Positions 1-7,082 of a stretch of DNA of 64,000 nucleotides are shown piece by piece. The notes under the pieces are model-generated. The model was given only the letters and a program-made list of their open reading frames with translations, was not told where the DNA came from and did not search any database. Source of the DNA: JACVCJ01 sp052437175 (GTDB lineage: Bacteria > Bacteroidota > Bacteroidia > CAIKAF01); the NCBI GenBank assembly GCA_052437175.1, contig JBQVOK010000004.1, positions 62,001-126,000 on the forward strand, read 5' to 3'. The position numbers and the translations under genes were made by a program. Numbering within the stretch: position 1 is the stretch's first letter; the number at the start of each line of letters is the position of its first letter.

Positions 1-902
1 ACAAACGTGTGGTAGGTCAGAACGAGGCCATCGAAGCCGTTGCCGATGCGGTACGCCGTAACCGGGCCGGGCTGCAGGACCCCAAACGCCCCATCGGTTC
101 CTTTATTTTCCTGGGAACTACGGGTGTGGGTAAAACGGAACTGGCCAAGGCCCTGGCCGAATACCTCTTCGATAACGAAGATGCTCTTACGCGTATCGAC
201 ATGAGCGAATACCAGGAGAAACACAGCGTGTCGCGCCTGGTGGGGGCGCCTCCGGGATACGTGGGTTACGATGAAGGCGGACAGCTTACCGAGGCCGTAC
301 GGCGCAAGCCTTACAGCGTGGTACTGCTCGACGAGATCGAGAAAGCGCACCCCGACGTATTCAACATACTGCTGCAGGTGCTCGACGACGGACGCCTTAC
401 CGACAACAAGGGACGGGTGGCCAATTTCAAGAACACCATCATCATTCTCACCAGTAACCTGGGTTCGCACATCATACAGGAAAACCTGAGCAACCTGGGC
501 ATGGAAGATGAAGAAAGCGTACTGGCCCGGACCCGCAGCGAAGTATTCGAACTGTTACGTAAAACGTTACGTCCCGAATTCCTGAACCGTATCGATGAAA
601 CGATCATGTTTACACCGCTTTCCCGCAAAGACGTGAAAGAGATCGTGCGCATCCAGTTACATGGTATCAGCGAGCAGTTGCTGAAGAACAGCGGCGTACA
701 GCTCAGTTATTCTGAAGAAGCGGTAGAGTGGCTTTCGCAGCTGGGCTACGATCCTACGTTCGGCGCACGTCCGCTGAAACGGGTACTGCAGAAACGGGTG
801 CTGAACGAACTCAGCAAAATGATCCTGGCCGGAAAGGTAAACAAGGAACAACCCATTGTAGTGGACCAGTTCGACGGCGAAATTGTATTCAGAAATGCGT
901 AA
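1..902 (+). CDS. clpB: ATP-dependent chaperone ClpB, C-terminal part (5' truncated by window edge)
   Basis: This is the second AAA+ module and C-terminal domain of the ClpB disaggregase, which with DnaK threads aggregated proteins through its pore in the cytoplasm. The reading frame enters at base 3. Counting from the codon at base 9, Walker A is GTTGVGKT at residues 36-43, the pore loop GYVGYDEGG is at 83-91 and Walker B VVLLDEIEKAH starts near 104; sensor 1 (TSNLGS) and sensor 2 (FGARPLKR) follow. The spacing and lack of a ClpX/ClpA-type tail favour ClpB; a ClpC paralogue is the main alternative because the N-terminal half and middle domain are outside the window. A terminator follows the stop. 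Confidence 0.9.
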   Translation, partial: KRVVGQNEAIEAVADAVRRNRAGLQDPKRPIGSFIFLGTTGVGKTELAKALAEYLFDNEDALTRIDMSEYQEKHSVSRLVGAPPGYVGYDEGGQLTEAVRRKPYSVVLLDEIEKAHPDVFNILLQVLDDGRLTDNKGRVANFKNTIIILTSNLGSHIIQENLSNLGMEDEESVLARTRSEVFELLRKTLRPEFLNRIDETIMFTPLSRKDVKEIVRIQLHGISEQLLKNSGVQLSYSEEAVEWLSQLGYDPTFGARPLKRVLQKRVLNELSKMILAGKVNKEQPIVVDQFDGEIVFRNA

Positions 903-922
903 GCATCAACACAGATAGAGCG

Positions 923-949
923 AAGGGAGCCTGCGGGTTCCCTTTTTTT
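923..949 (+). terminator. Rho-independent terminator after clpB
   Basis: An AAGGGAGCC arm and a GGGTTCCCTT arm fold around a TGC loop, followed by a run of T to 949. It lies between the clpB stop and the convergent end of the threonine synthase gene. Confidence 0.75.
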
Positions 950-2000
950 ATGTCCGGTTCTTAAGTCCGCTGCCCGTTACCGGCATCAGTACATGGCTGA
1001 ATTTGCTCTGCTTAACGGCGGCATAGGCCACGCCCGACGTATATTCGGCATAAATACCGTTGTGGGCCAGGGCGCGGTGGGCCTGCATAATTTCTTCCTC
1101 GGTCACGGTGTAAATGGTTCCTCCGCTGTTGCGTACGGCGTCCAGTATTTCCTGTCTGCGTACCGGCTGCTGCACGGTAATGCCTTCGGCCAGGGTAGGC
1201 TTGCCGCCGGGGAACTCGATCTCTTTCCAGGCATGAAAGAGGGGAGCACACAGATCGGCCTGGGCCGCAGAAAGGGCCGGAATACGTTCTATGAGCCCGG
1301 CTTCCTTCAGCTTGCTGAAACCCAGCCAGGCGCCTAACAGTAAGGTGCCGTTACCGGTGGGGAAAATGATCTCTTCGGGCAGGGCCTGCTGCTCCCACAC
1401 TTCAAAAGCAAAGGTCATGGTACCCTGGAAGAACCATGGATTGTAACAGTGACTGGCAAAATACATGTCGCGGGTCATACGCAGGGCATATTCTGTGGCA
1501 TCCGTACGGTTGCCGGGCACGGTATGCACTTTGGCTCCGTAAGCGGAGATCTGGCGTATCTTGGCGGGCGAAGTACTTTCGGGTACCACAATATGGCAGC
1601 GTATCCCGGCCAGTGCGGCATAGGCGGCAATGGCACAGCCGGCGTTCCCGCTGCTGTCCTCTACAATTTCCGTAATGCCCAGTTCGTGTATCTTGCTCAG
1701 CAGGAAGGTAGCGCCGCGGTCCTTGTAACTGCCCGTCGGGTAAAGTAGTTCCAGCTTGGCGTACAGGATTTTATCGGGGAAGGGCAGGGGCACCACGGGC
1801 GTATACCCTTCGCCCAGGCTTACCGCCTGTGTATTGTCTGCCAGCGGCATAAAAGCACGGTACCGCCACTGGCCCTGCTGGTGTGCGTTGATCTGTGCCG
1901 GATCAAAAGGTATCGTATTACGTACCTGCAGCATATTTCCTTCCGGGGATTGCCATACAGGACCATCGTAGGTTTTGCCGTTCAGTGGATCGAAAAGCAT
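948..2000 (-). CDS. thrC: Threonine synthase (PLP-dependent, fold type II)
   Basis: Probably converts O-phosphohomoserine to threonine in the cytoplasm. The 350-residue product has the PLP-lysine motif GSYKDRGA (Lys93), the substrate/phosphate loop SSGNAG at 116-121 and the glycine-rich PLP phosphate loop PTGNGTLL. It is shorter than the E. coli type enzyme and closer to the plant/Thermus-like class. It is the second gene of a minus-strand pair, five bases downstream of marC. Other fold-type II enzymes (threonine dehydratase, cysteine synthase) are less likely because of the N-terminal LGEGYTPV motif typical of threonine synthases, but the exact substrate is inferred. Confidence 0.8.
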   Translation of the reverse strand: MLFDPLNGKTYDGPVWQSPEGNMLQVRNTIPFDPAQINAHQQGQWRYRAFMPLADNTQAVSLGEGYTPVVPLPFPDKILYAKLELLYPTGSYKDRGATFLLSKIHELGITEIVEDSSGNAGCAIAAYAALAGIRCHIVVPESTSPAKIRQISAYGAKVHTVPGNRTDATEYALRMTRDMYFASHCYNPWFFQGTMTFAFEVWEQQALPEEIIFPTGNGTLLLGAWLGFSKLKEAGLIERIPALSAAQADLCAPLFHAWKEIEFPGGKPTLAEGITVQQPVRRQEILDAVRNSGGTIYTVTEEEIMQAHRALAHNGIYAEYTSGVAYAAVKQSKFSHVLMPVTGSGLKNRT

Positions 2001-2005
2001 AGGCG

Positions 2006-2647
2006 TTATTGAATTTTCCAGATGTCCTGGAGAATGGGTTTCAGTCCGGCAAAGAAGAGCTCCACGGCCACCACCATAACAATAAGGCCCATGATGCGCA
2101 TCATAACGGTATTGCCTGTTTCGCCGATCACACGCAGGATACGGCGGCTGGAAATGAGCACGATGAGGGTAATGAGGCAGATGACAAGCATAGTGGCCAG
2201 CAGGATACTGATCTGTGTCCAGCCTTCGGCATTGTCCATAAGGATAATGGAGTTGGTGATGGCGCCGGGACCGCAGATCATGGGAATGCCCAATGGTGTA
2301 ATGGAAATGTCGGTCACATAGGCCTTTACTTCTTTTTTCTTTACCCGTATCTTGGGCAAACGGGCCTGCAGCATGTCCATACCCATCAGCAGGAAAATGA
2401 TGCCGCCGGCCACCTTGAGCCCATTGGTAGTGATCTGGAAAAAGCTGAAAAGCGCTTCCCCGATAAAGGCAAAGGTGATCATGGTGATGAACGCCGTAAT
2501 TACCGCACGGATGGCCGTGGAACGTGCCGCCTGCGGGGTGAGGCCCGAGGTCATGGTCAGGTACACCGGCATAATGCTCAGCGGATTGATGATCGTGATA
2601 AACGTGGTAAAACAGTATATCGCAAATTTTAAATAGTCATCCGGCAT
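2006..2647 (-). CDS. MarC/UPF0056 family inner-membrane protein
   Basis: A 213-residue polytopic protein of the MarC family. The family is named for the multiple-antibiotic-resistance locus, but its transport function is unproven. About six hydrophobic segments are visible, with the characteristic beginning INPLSIMPVYLTMT and the conserved PLGIPMICGPGAI stretch near the middle. It is transcribed with the threonine synthase gene (5-base gap) and diverges from the glycosyltransferase gene at 2718. Amino-acid export has been suggested for relatives, and the threonine synthase neighbour fits that loosely; this is inference only. Confidence 0.85.
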   Translation of the reverse strand: MPDDYLKFAIYCFTTFITIINPLSIMPVYLTMTSGLTPQAARSTAIRAVITAFITMITFAFIGEALFSFFQITTNGLKVAGGIIFLLMGMDMLQARLPKIRVKKKEVKAYVTDISITPLGIPMICGPGAITNSIILMDNAEGWTQISILLATMLVICLITLIVLISSRRILRVIGETGNTVMMRIMGLIVMVVAVELFFAGLKPILQDIWKIQ

Positions 2648-2690
2648 AACTCTTCAGGTATTTATATCTTCGTGCAAAGAAACGAAGTAA

Positions 2691-2706
2691 AACCCGAATT
2701 CGGGTT
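2691..2706. repeat. Perfect 16-bp palindrome in the marC / GT2 divergent region
   Basis: AACCCGAATTCGGGTT is a perfect palindrome located 12 bases before the GT2 start codon and 44 bases from the marC start. It may be an operator or, in the GT2 transcript, a small 5' hairpin. Confidence 0.5.
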
Positions 2707-2717
2707 ATTTAAGTCTG

Positions 2718-3479
2718 ATGGAAAAGTTATCCGTGGTCATCATAACACTGAACGAGGAGCGAAACCTGGGACGGTGCCTGGAATCTGTGCGTTCCCTGGC
2801 CGATGAGATACTGGTGGTGGACAGTTGTTCTACCGACCGTACGGCTGAAATTGCCCGCAGCTTCGGGGCCCGCATTATCGAACAGCCTTTCCTGGGTCAT
2901 ATCGAGCAAAAGAACTTCGCCGCAGACCATGCCACGCACAACTGGATACTTTCCCTGGATGCCGATGAGGCACTGAGCCCGGAACTGGAAGATTCCATAC
3001 GTAAAGCGCTGGCCAACCCGGCCGCTGATGCCTACAAAATGAACCGCCTTACCAATTACTGCGGAAAATGGGTGCGGCACTCGGGCTGGTATCCCGACCG
3101 TAAAGCCCGGCTCTGGGACCGCCGTAAAGGCCGCTGGGGCGGACAAAATCCCCACGATAAATGGGAACTGAGCAGCGGAACGGATTACGGAAAACTCCGG
3201 GGCGACCTGCTGCATTACAGTTACTACACCCTGTCCGAACACCTGAAACAGATCGAAAAATTCACTGAAATAGCCGCCCGCGCTTCCGTACGGGAAGGAA
3301 AAGACTGCTCGGTATTTAAAGTGGTTTTCGGAGGCTGCTGGAAATTTATACATTCCTACATTATAAAACTGGGCTTCCTGGACGGTTACACCGGTTTCCT
3401 GGTATGTAGTTTTTCTGCGTATTCCTCTTTTGCCAAATATGCCAAAATACGCCAGTATAACCGAAGTGACACCCGCTGA
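2718..3479 (+). CDS. Glycosyltransferase family 2 (WaaE/KdtX-like)
   Basis: Transfers a sugar from a nucleotide donor, probably in LPS core or surface polysaccharide assembly at the cytoplasmic face. The GT-A fold begins with LSVVIITLNEERNL; the donor/metal DxD-type motif is DAD at residues 81-83 in SLDADEALSPE. The 253-residue length and the YPDRKARLWDR segment resemble WaaE/KdtX-type transferases. A hydrophobic C-terminal stretch (about 210-245) suggests membrane association. Its TGA overlaps the ATG of the GT9 gene (TGATG), so the two are translationally coupled. Confidence 0.85.
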   Translation: MEKLSVVIITLNEERNLGRCLESVRSLADEILVVDSCSTDRTAEIARSFGARIIEQPFLGHIEQKNFAADHATHNWILSLDADEALSPELEDSIRKALANPAADAYKMNRLTNYCGKWVRHSGWYPDRKARLWDRRKGRWGGQNPHDKWELSSGTDYGKLRGDLLHYSYYTLSEHLKQIEKFTEIAARASVREGKDCSVFKVVFGGCWKFIHSYIIKLGFLDGYTGFLVCSFSAYSSFAKYAKIRQYNRSDTR

Positions 3480-4483
3480 TGAACCTGCCCGACCGCATAT
3501 TGCTAAGTAGAACAGACCGTCTCGGCGATGTGTTACTGTGCTTTCCGCTGGCGGCATTCCTGAAGCAGGTACGTCCGGACATTTTTATCGGTTTCCTGGG
3601 CACGTCGTATACCCGGGCACTGATCGAACATTGCCCGCATATTGATAGGTACGAGGATCGCGAAACGTTCCTGGCCTCTGCCGTAACCCCGGACTATGGA
3701 GCCATTCTGCACCTGTACCCCGACCTGGAAGTGGCCCGTAAGGCCGCGCAGTTGCGTATACCGTTGCGTGTGGGAATCCGCAATAAAATACGGATATGGT
3801 CTGCACTAACACACTCCATACTGCTGAGCCGCAGCCGTTCCGATCTGCATGAGGCCGAGCTGAACCTGCAGCTGCTGCGCGTCTTCGATACGGGTAAACT
3901 GCCCGGCCTGGAAGATATACGCACAATGGAACTGCTCCGCTTGCCACCACAGCCGTATACAAACGGAAAACGCCGCGTGATCCTGCATCCGTTTTCGGCC
4001 GGCAGTGCCCGCGAATGGCCCCTGCAACGCTATACCGAACTGGTGCAGATCTTGCAGCAACACGGTTATGAGGTCCGGATCAGCGGATCGGAAGAAGAAA
4101 AAGAACGGATCGCTAACTGGGTCAACGATAAGGCATTACGGGTTCAAATCCTGCCGGGATCACCGTCCTTAACGGAGTTCATGAACGAAATTCAGCAGGC
4201 CGATGCATTGGTGGCCTGCAGTACGGGACCTTTACATATTGCCGCTGCCCTGGGTAAGGTGGCTGTGGGCATCTATTCGCCTTTGCGTCCCATTTTTGCA
4301 CGCCGCTGGGGGCCGATAGGTCCTTTTGCCACGGCTCTTTCCGCAGAAGAGCCCTGCCGCTGGTGCCGCAAGCGTCCCGACCGTTGCAGCTGTATGGAAC
4401 GTATAGACGCACAACGTGTATTTACTGAAATTAAAAAACGGTTAGCCGAAAAATATGAGAAAGAAAGTGATGCTGCTGGGTAG
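3479..4483 (+). CDS. Glycosyltransferase family 9 (ADP-heptose:LPS heptosyltransferase-like)
   Basis: Predicted GT-B heptosyltransferase adding heptose or a related sugar to the LPS core. Visible hallmarks are the N-terminal RTDRLGDVLLCFP loop, the interdomain HPFSAGSAREWP segment (about 170-181) and the donor-binding STGPLHIAAALG at 248-259. The C-terminus carries a compact cysteine cluster (Cys293, 296, 303, 305), a CxxC-x6-CxC pattern that could bind metal. It is coupled to the upstream GT2 gene by a 1-base overlap and overlaps purT by 29 bases. The acceptor is unknown. Confidence 0.85.
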   Translation: MNLPDRILLSRTDRLGDVLLCFPLAAFLKQVRPDIFIGFLGTSYTRALIEHCPHIDRYEDRETFLASAVTPDYGAILHLYPDLEVARKAAQLRIPLRVGIRNKIRIWSALTHSILLSRSRSDLHEAELNLQLLRVFDTGKLPGLEDIRTMELLRLPPQPYTNGKRRVILHPFSAGSAREWPLQRYTELVQILQQHGYEVRISGSEEEKERIANWVNDKALRVQILPGSPSLTEFMNEIQQADALVACSTGPLHIAAALGKVAVGIYSPLRPIFARRWGPIGPFATALSAEEPCRWCRKRPDRCSCMERIDAQRVFTEIKKRLAEKYEKESDAAG

Positions 4484-5621
4484 CGGCGAACTGGGAAAAG
4501 AAGTGGTGATCGCCCTGCAGCGCCTGGGACAGTACGTAATTGCCGTGGATAATTATGCGGATGCTCCTGCGATGCAGGTCGCGCATGCGTCGGAAGTGAT
4601 CAGTATGCTGGATGCCGAAGCCCTGAAAGCTGTGGTGGAAAAACATCGTCCGGACATTATTGTGCCCGAGGTGGAAGCCATCCGTACGGAATGTTTCTAC
4701 GACTTTGAGGCACAGGGCATACAGGTGGTGCCCAGCGCCCGCGCCGCCAATTTTACCATGAACCGCAAACTGATACGCGACCTGGCTTCCAAAGAGCTGG
4801 GACTGCGCACGGCCAAATATTACTACGCCACTACGCCGGATGAATTCCGCACAGCAGTGACCAAACTGGGCTTTCCCTGCGTGGCAAAACCCCTGATGAG
4901 CAGCAGCGGCAAGGGCCAGAGTGTGCTGCGCCGCGAAGCGGATGTAGAAAAGGCCTGGAACTACGCCATGGAAGCCAAACGCGGCGATATTGCCGAAGTG
5001 ATCGTAGAAGAATTCATAAAATTCGATACCGAAATTACCCTGCTTACCCTTACCCAGCAGAACGGTGAAACCCTGTTCTGTGCGCCCATCGGGCACGTAC
5101 AGGAACGCGGCGATTACCAGGAAAGCTGGCAGCCCTGTGCCATTGCTCCCGAACTGCTGAAAGAAGCACAGGAAATGGCCGCTAAGGTCACCAAAGCCCT
5201 TACCGGAAGCGGTATCTGGGGTGTAGAGTTCTTCCTGGGCGAAAAAGGCGTGTATTTCTCCGAACTGTCGCCCCGCCCGCACGATACCGGTATGGTTACC
5301 CTGGCCGGCACCCAGAACCTGAATGAATTTGAACTGCATGCACGCGCCCTGCTGGGACTGCCCGTTCCGCAGATCGAACTGCTGAAAAGCGGGGTAAGCG
5401 CCGTGATACTGGCCAGGGACACGAACGATCGTTTCCCGGAGTTCAGCGGGGTAGAGGCTGTACTGGAAAAAGTACGTACCGATATACGCCTCTTCGGCAA
5501 GCCGCTTACACGGCCCTACCGCCGTATGGGCGTAGTGCTGGCCTATGACAAGCTGGATACGGATATGAACGCGCTCCGCGATAAGGCCAAAACCCTGGCC
5601 GCCGGAGTAGAAGTACACTGA
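4455..5621 (+). CDS. purT: Formate-dependent phosphoribosylglycinamide formyltransferase (GAR transformylase 2)
   Basis: Catalyses ATP- and formate-dependent formylation of GAR to FGAR, the folate-independent third step of purine synthesis. The 388-residue ATP-grasp protein starts with the dinucleotide-like GSGELGKE (9-16), has the P-loop-like SSSGKGQSVL, the ATP-grasp lid VEEFIKFDTEITLL and the metal-binding stretch FSELSPRPHDTGMVT, all typical of PurT rather than PurK. The start inside the GT9 gene (29-base overlap) keeps the whole conserved N-terminus and is therefore preferred. The downstream pseudouridine synthase gene starts one base after its stop. Confidence 0.95.
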   Translation: MRKKVMLLGSGELGKEVVIALQRLGQYVIAVDNYADAPAMQVAHASEVISMLDAEALKAVVEKHRPDIIVPEVEAIRTECFYDFEAQGIQVVPSARAANFTMNRKLIRDLASKELGLRTAKYYYATTPDEFRTAVTKLGFPCVAKPLMSSSGKGQSVLRREADVEKAWNYAMEAKRGDIAEVIVEEFIKFDTEITLLTLTQQNGETLFCAPIGHVQERGDYQESWQPCAIAPELLKEAQEMAAKVTKALTGSGIWGVEFFLGEKGVYFSELSPRPHDTGMVTLAGTQNLNEFELHARALLGLPVPQIELLKSGVSAVILARDTNDRFPEFSGVEAVLEKVRTDIRLFGKPLTRPYRRMGVVLAYDKLDTDMNALRDKAKTLAAGVEVH

Positions 5622-5622
5622 T

Positions 5623-6354
5623 TTGGGACCACTGGAAATTCTCTACCGCGATGCGTATATGGTCATCATCAACAAGCCTGCGGGTTTGCTGGTGCACCGT
5701 ACCCGTATTGCTGAAGAAACCGAGCATTTTGTGATACAGATCCTGCGCGATCAGCTGGGTTGCCGCGTGTACCCGGCACACCGGCTCGACCGTAAAACCT
5801 CCGGCGTGCTGGTGTTTGCCCTGGACAAGGAAACCGACCGCCTGTTGCAGGAAGAGATCCGTAAGCCGGAAACACAAAAATATTACGTATGCCTGGTGCG
5901 GGGCTACCTGCCGGAAAAAGGACGCATCGATAAAGAACTGCTGAAAGAGAATGGTACTGTGCAGGAAGCCCATACCCTGTATGCCTGCCTGCAGCAAACG
6001 GAAATTCCGGTGTATGTAAGCCGGTACCCGCAAAGCCGTTACAGCGTAGCGCTGGTAAAGCCGCTTACGGGACGCCTGCACCAGATACGGAGGCACATGG
6101 CCCATGCCCGGCATTATATCATCGGCGACCTGAAACACGGTGAATGCAAGCACAACAAGATGTTCCGCGAACGGTACGGGTTGCAGAACATGCTGCTACA
6201 CGCCTGGTACCTGCGCATGAAACATCCGCGGAGCGGGGAGGAGATACGGGTGCAGGTGCCTTTCCCGGAGTACTGGCAGCAACTTTTGCCCGGGATCGGT
6301 CTGCAGGTACCGGAATGGAAACCGGGGTTTGAAAGTTATTTTATTGATTTATAA
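5623..6354 (+). CDS. RluA-family pseudouridine synthase (TruC-like)
   Basis: Isomerises a uridine to pseudouridine in tRNA or rRNA. The catalytic loop HRLDRKTSG lies at residues 53-61 with nucleophile Asp56; the motif RLHQIRRHMAH, typical of the family, follows near 155. The 243-residue length without an S4 domain resembles TruC (tRNA U65) and small RluA-like proteins. A TTG start at 5623, one base after the purT stop, is chosen because the GPLEILYRDAY stretch before the first in-frame ATG is conserved in the family. The target site cannot be told from sequence. Confidence 0.85.
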   Translation: MGPLEILYRDAYMVIINKPAGLLVHRTRIAEETEHFVIQILRDQLGCRVYPAHRLDRKTSGVLVFALDKETDRLLQEEIRKPETQKYYVCLVRGYLPEKGRIDKELLKENGTVQEAHTLYACLQQTEIPVYVSRYPQSRYSVALVKPLTGRLHQIRRHMAHARHYIIGDLKHGECKHNKMFRERYGLQNMLLHAWYLRMKHPRSGEEIRVQVPFPEYWQQLLPGIGLQVPEWKPGFESYFIDL

Positions 6355-6393
6355 TCTATTTAATTATACTTAAATGAGAATTTTTTGTTAAAG

Positions 6394-6408
6394 TTGTTTA
6401 TGCAACTA
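6394..6408 (+). repeat. Operator-like site, copy 1 (upstream of marR)
   Basis: TTGTTTATGCAACTA occurs here and, in inverted orientation, at 6893-6907. Its core TTG-N6-CAA is partly palindromic as expected for a MarR-dimer site. Confidence 0.6.
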
Positions 6409-6425
6409 AATAATATCTATCTTTG
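6394..6425 (+). promoter_or_regulatory. marR promoter with embedded operator-like inverted repeat
   Basis: TTG at 6394-6396, 21 bases, then TATCTTTG at 6418-6425, a full match to the Bacteroidota -7 consensus TAnnTTTG. The -33 element lies inside AGTTG-N6-CAACT (6392-6407). The start codon is only five bases beyond the -7 box, so the message is probably leaderless. Confidence 0.7.
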
Positions 6426-6429
6426 TGCC

Positions 6430-6876
6430 ATGCCTGACCTGATTAACATAACACACCAGGATTTGATCTACCTGCTTACGGGAAGGACCTTTGTGGCGCT
6501 GGCAAGGGCTTTGCACCGCAATTTTAAACAGGAAGGTATCGATGTATCTCAGGAGCAGTGGACGATACTTTCGGAACTCTGGAAAGAGGAGGGACGTACC
6601 CAGCACGAACTGGCAGCCCTTACCTATCGTGACAAACCGGCCATTACCCGGCTCATCGATAACCTGGAAAAAAAAGACCTGGTACGCCGGGAAGCGCACG
6701 AAAGCGACCGCCGTGTGAACCTGATCTTTCTCACGGAAAAAGGACATCGAATGGAAGCTGTGGCCACAGAGATGGTACACCGTACCATTACCGAAGCCAT
6801 AAACGGTATTCCGGAAGAAGATCTGCAGGCACTGAAACGTACCCTGTACCGCGTTTTTGATAACCTGAACCAATAA
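6430..6876 (+). CDS. MarR-family transcriptional regulator
   Basis: A 148-residue winged-helix dimeric regulator. The recognition region is HELAALTYRDKPAITRLIDNL with the wing KDLVRREAHESDRRVNLIFLTEKG. The protein contains no cysteine, so it is not an OhrR-type thiol sensor. The ATG at 6430 is chosen because a perfect -7 promoter box ends five bases before it, which puts any upstream start outside the transcript. A 15-base motif occurs at both ends of the gene, suggesting autoregulation and control of bshC, the next gene; the ligand is unknown. Confidence 0.85.
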   Translation: MPDLINITHQDLIYLLTGRTFVALARALHRNFKQEGIDVSQEQWTILSELWKEEGRTQHELAALTYRDKPAITRLIDNLEKKDLVRREAHESDRRVNLIFLTEKGHRMEAVATEMVHRTITEAINGIPEEDLQALKRTLYRVFDNLNQ

Positions 6877-6892
6877 AAAAAATTTAGGTAAA

Positions 6893-6907
6893 TAGTTGCA
6901 TAAACAA
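6893..6907 (-). repeat. Operator-like site, copy 2 (between marR and bshC)
   Basis: TAGTTGCATAAACAA on the plus strand is the exact reverse complement of the 15-base site at 6394-6408. It lies 17 bases after the marR stop and about 175 bases before bshC. Confidence 0.6.
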
Positions 6908-7070
6908 GTGTTTTAATAACTACCTGTCCCCGGATGCATATACGCAATGGTTTCAGCGGGGCTTATAAAGAGAATAGAGCAAACAGAGTAGAGGGGTTAC
7001 AAGGTGAAACAGGCTGCCTTTTCATGGAGGTGGTCTGTTTTCTTTTTTACGTCTTCCGTCAAATTTTACG

Positions 7071-7078
7071 TTACTTTG
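7071..7078 (+). promoter_or_regulatory. Possible bshC -7 box
   Basis: TTACTTTG matches TAnnTTTG in seven of eight positions and ends four bases before the bshC ATG, the same close spacing as at marR. No clear -33 TTG is visible at the expected distance. Confidence 0.35.
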
Positions 7079-7082
7079 GGCA

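Noticed and set aside
4431..5618. Long open frame (395 codons) on the minus strand opposite purT
   Set aside because: It mirrors the codon structure of purT, is rich in His, Gly, Gln and Phe and has no recognisable domain. Shadow of a real gene.
6385..6429. Upstream TTG start for the MarR protein
   Set aside because: It would place codons upstream of and across the -7 promoter box; the ATG at 6430 is consistent with transcription start.
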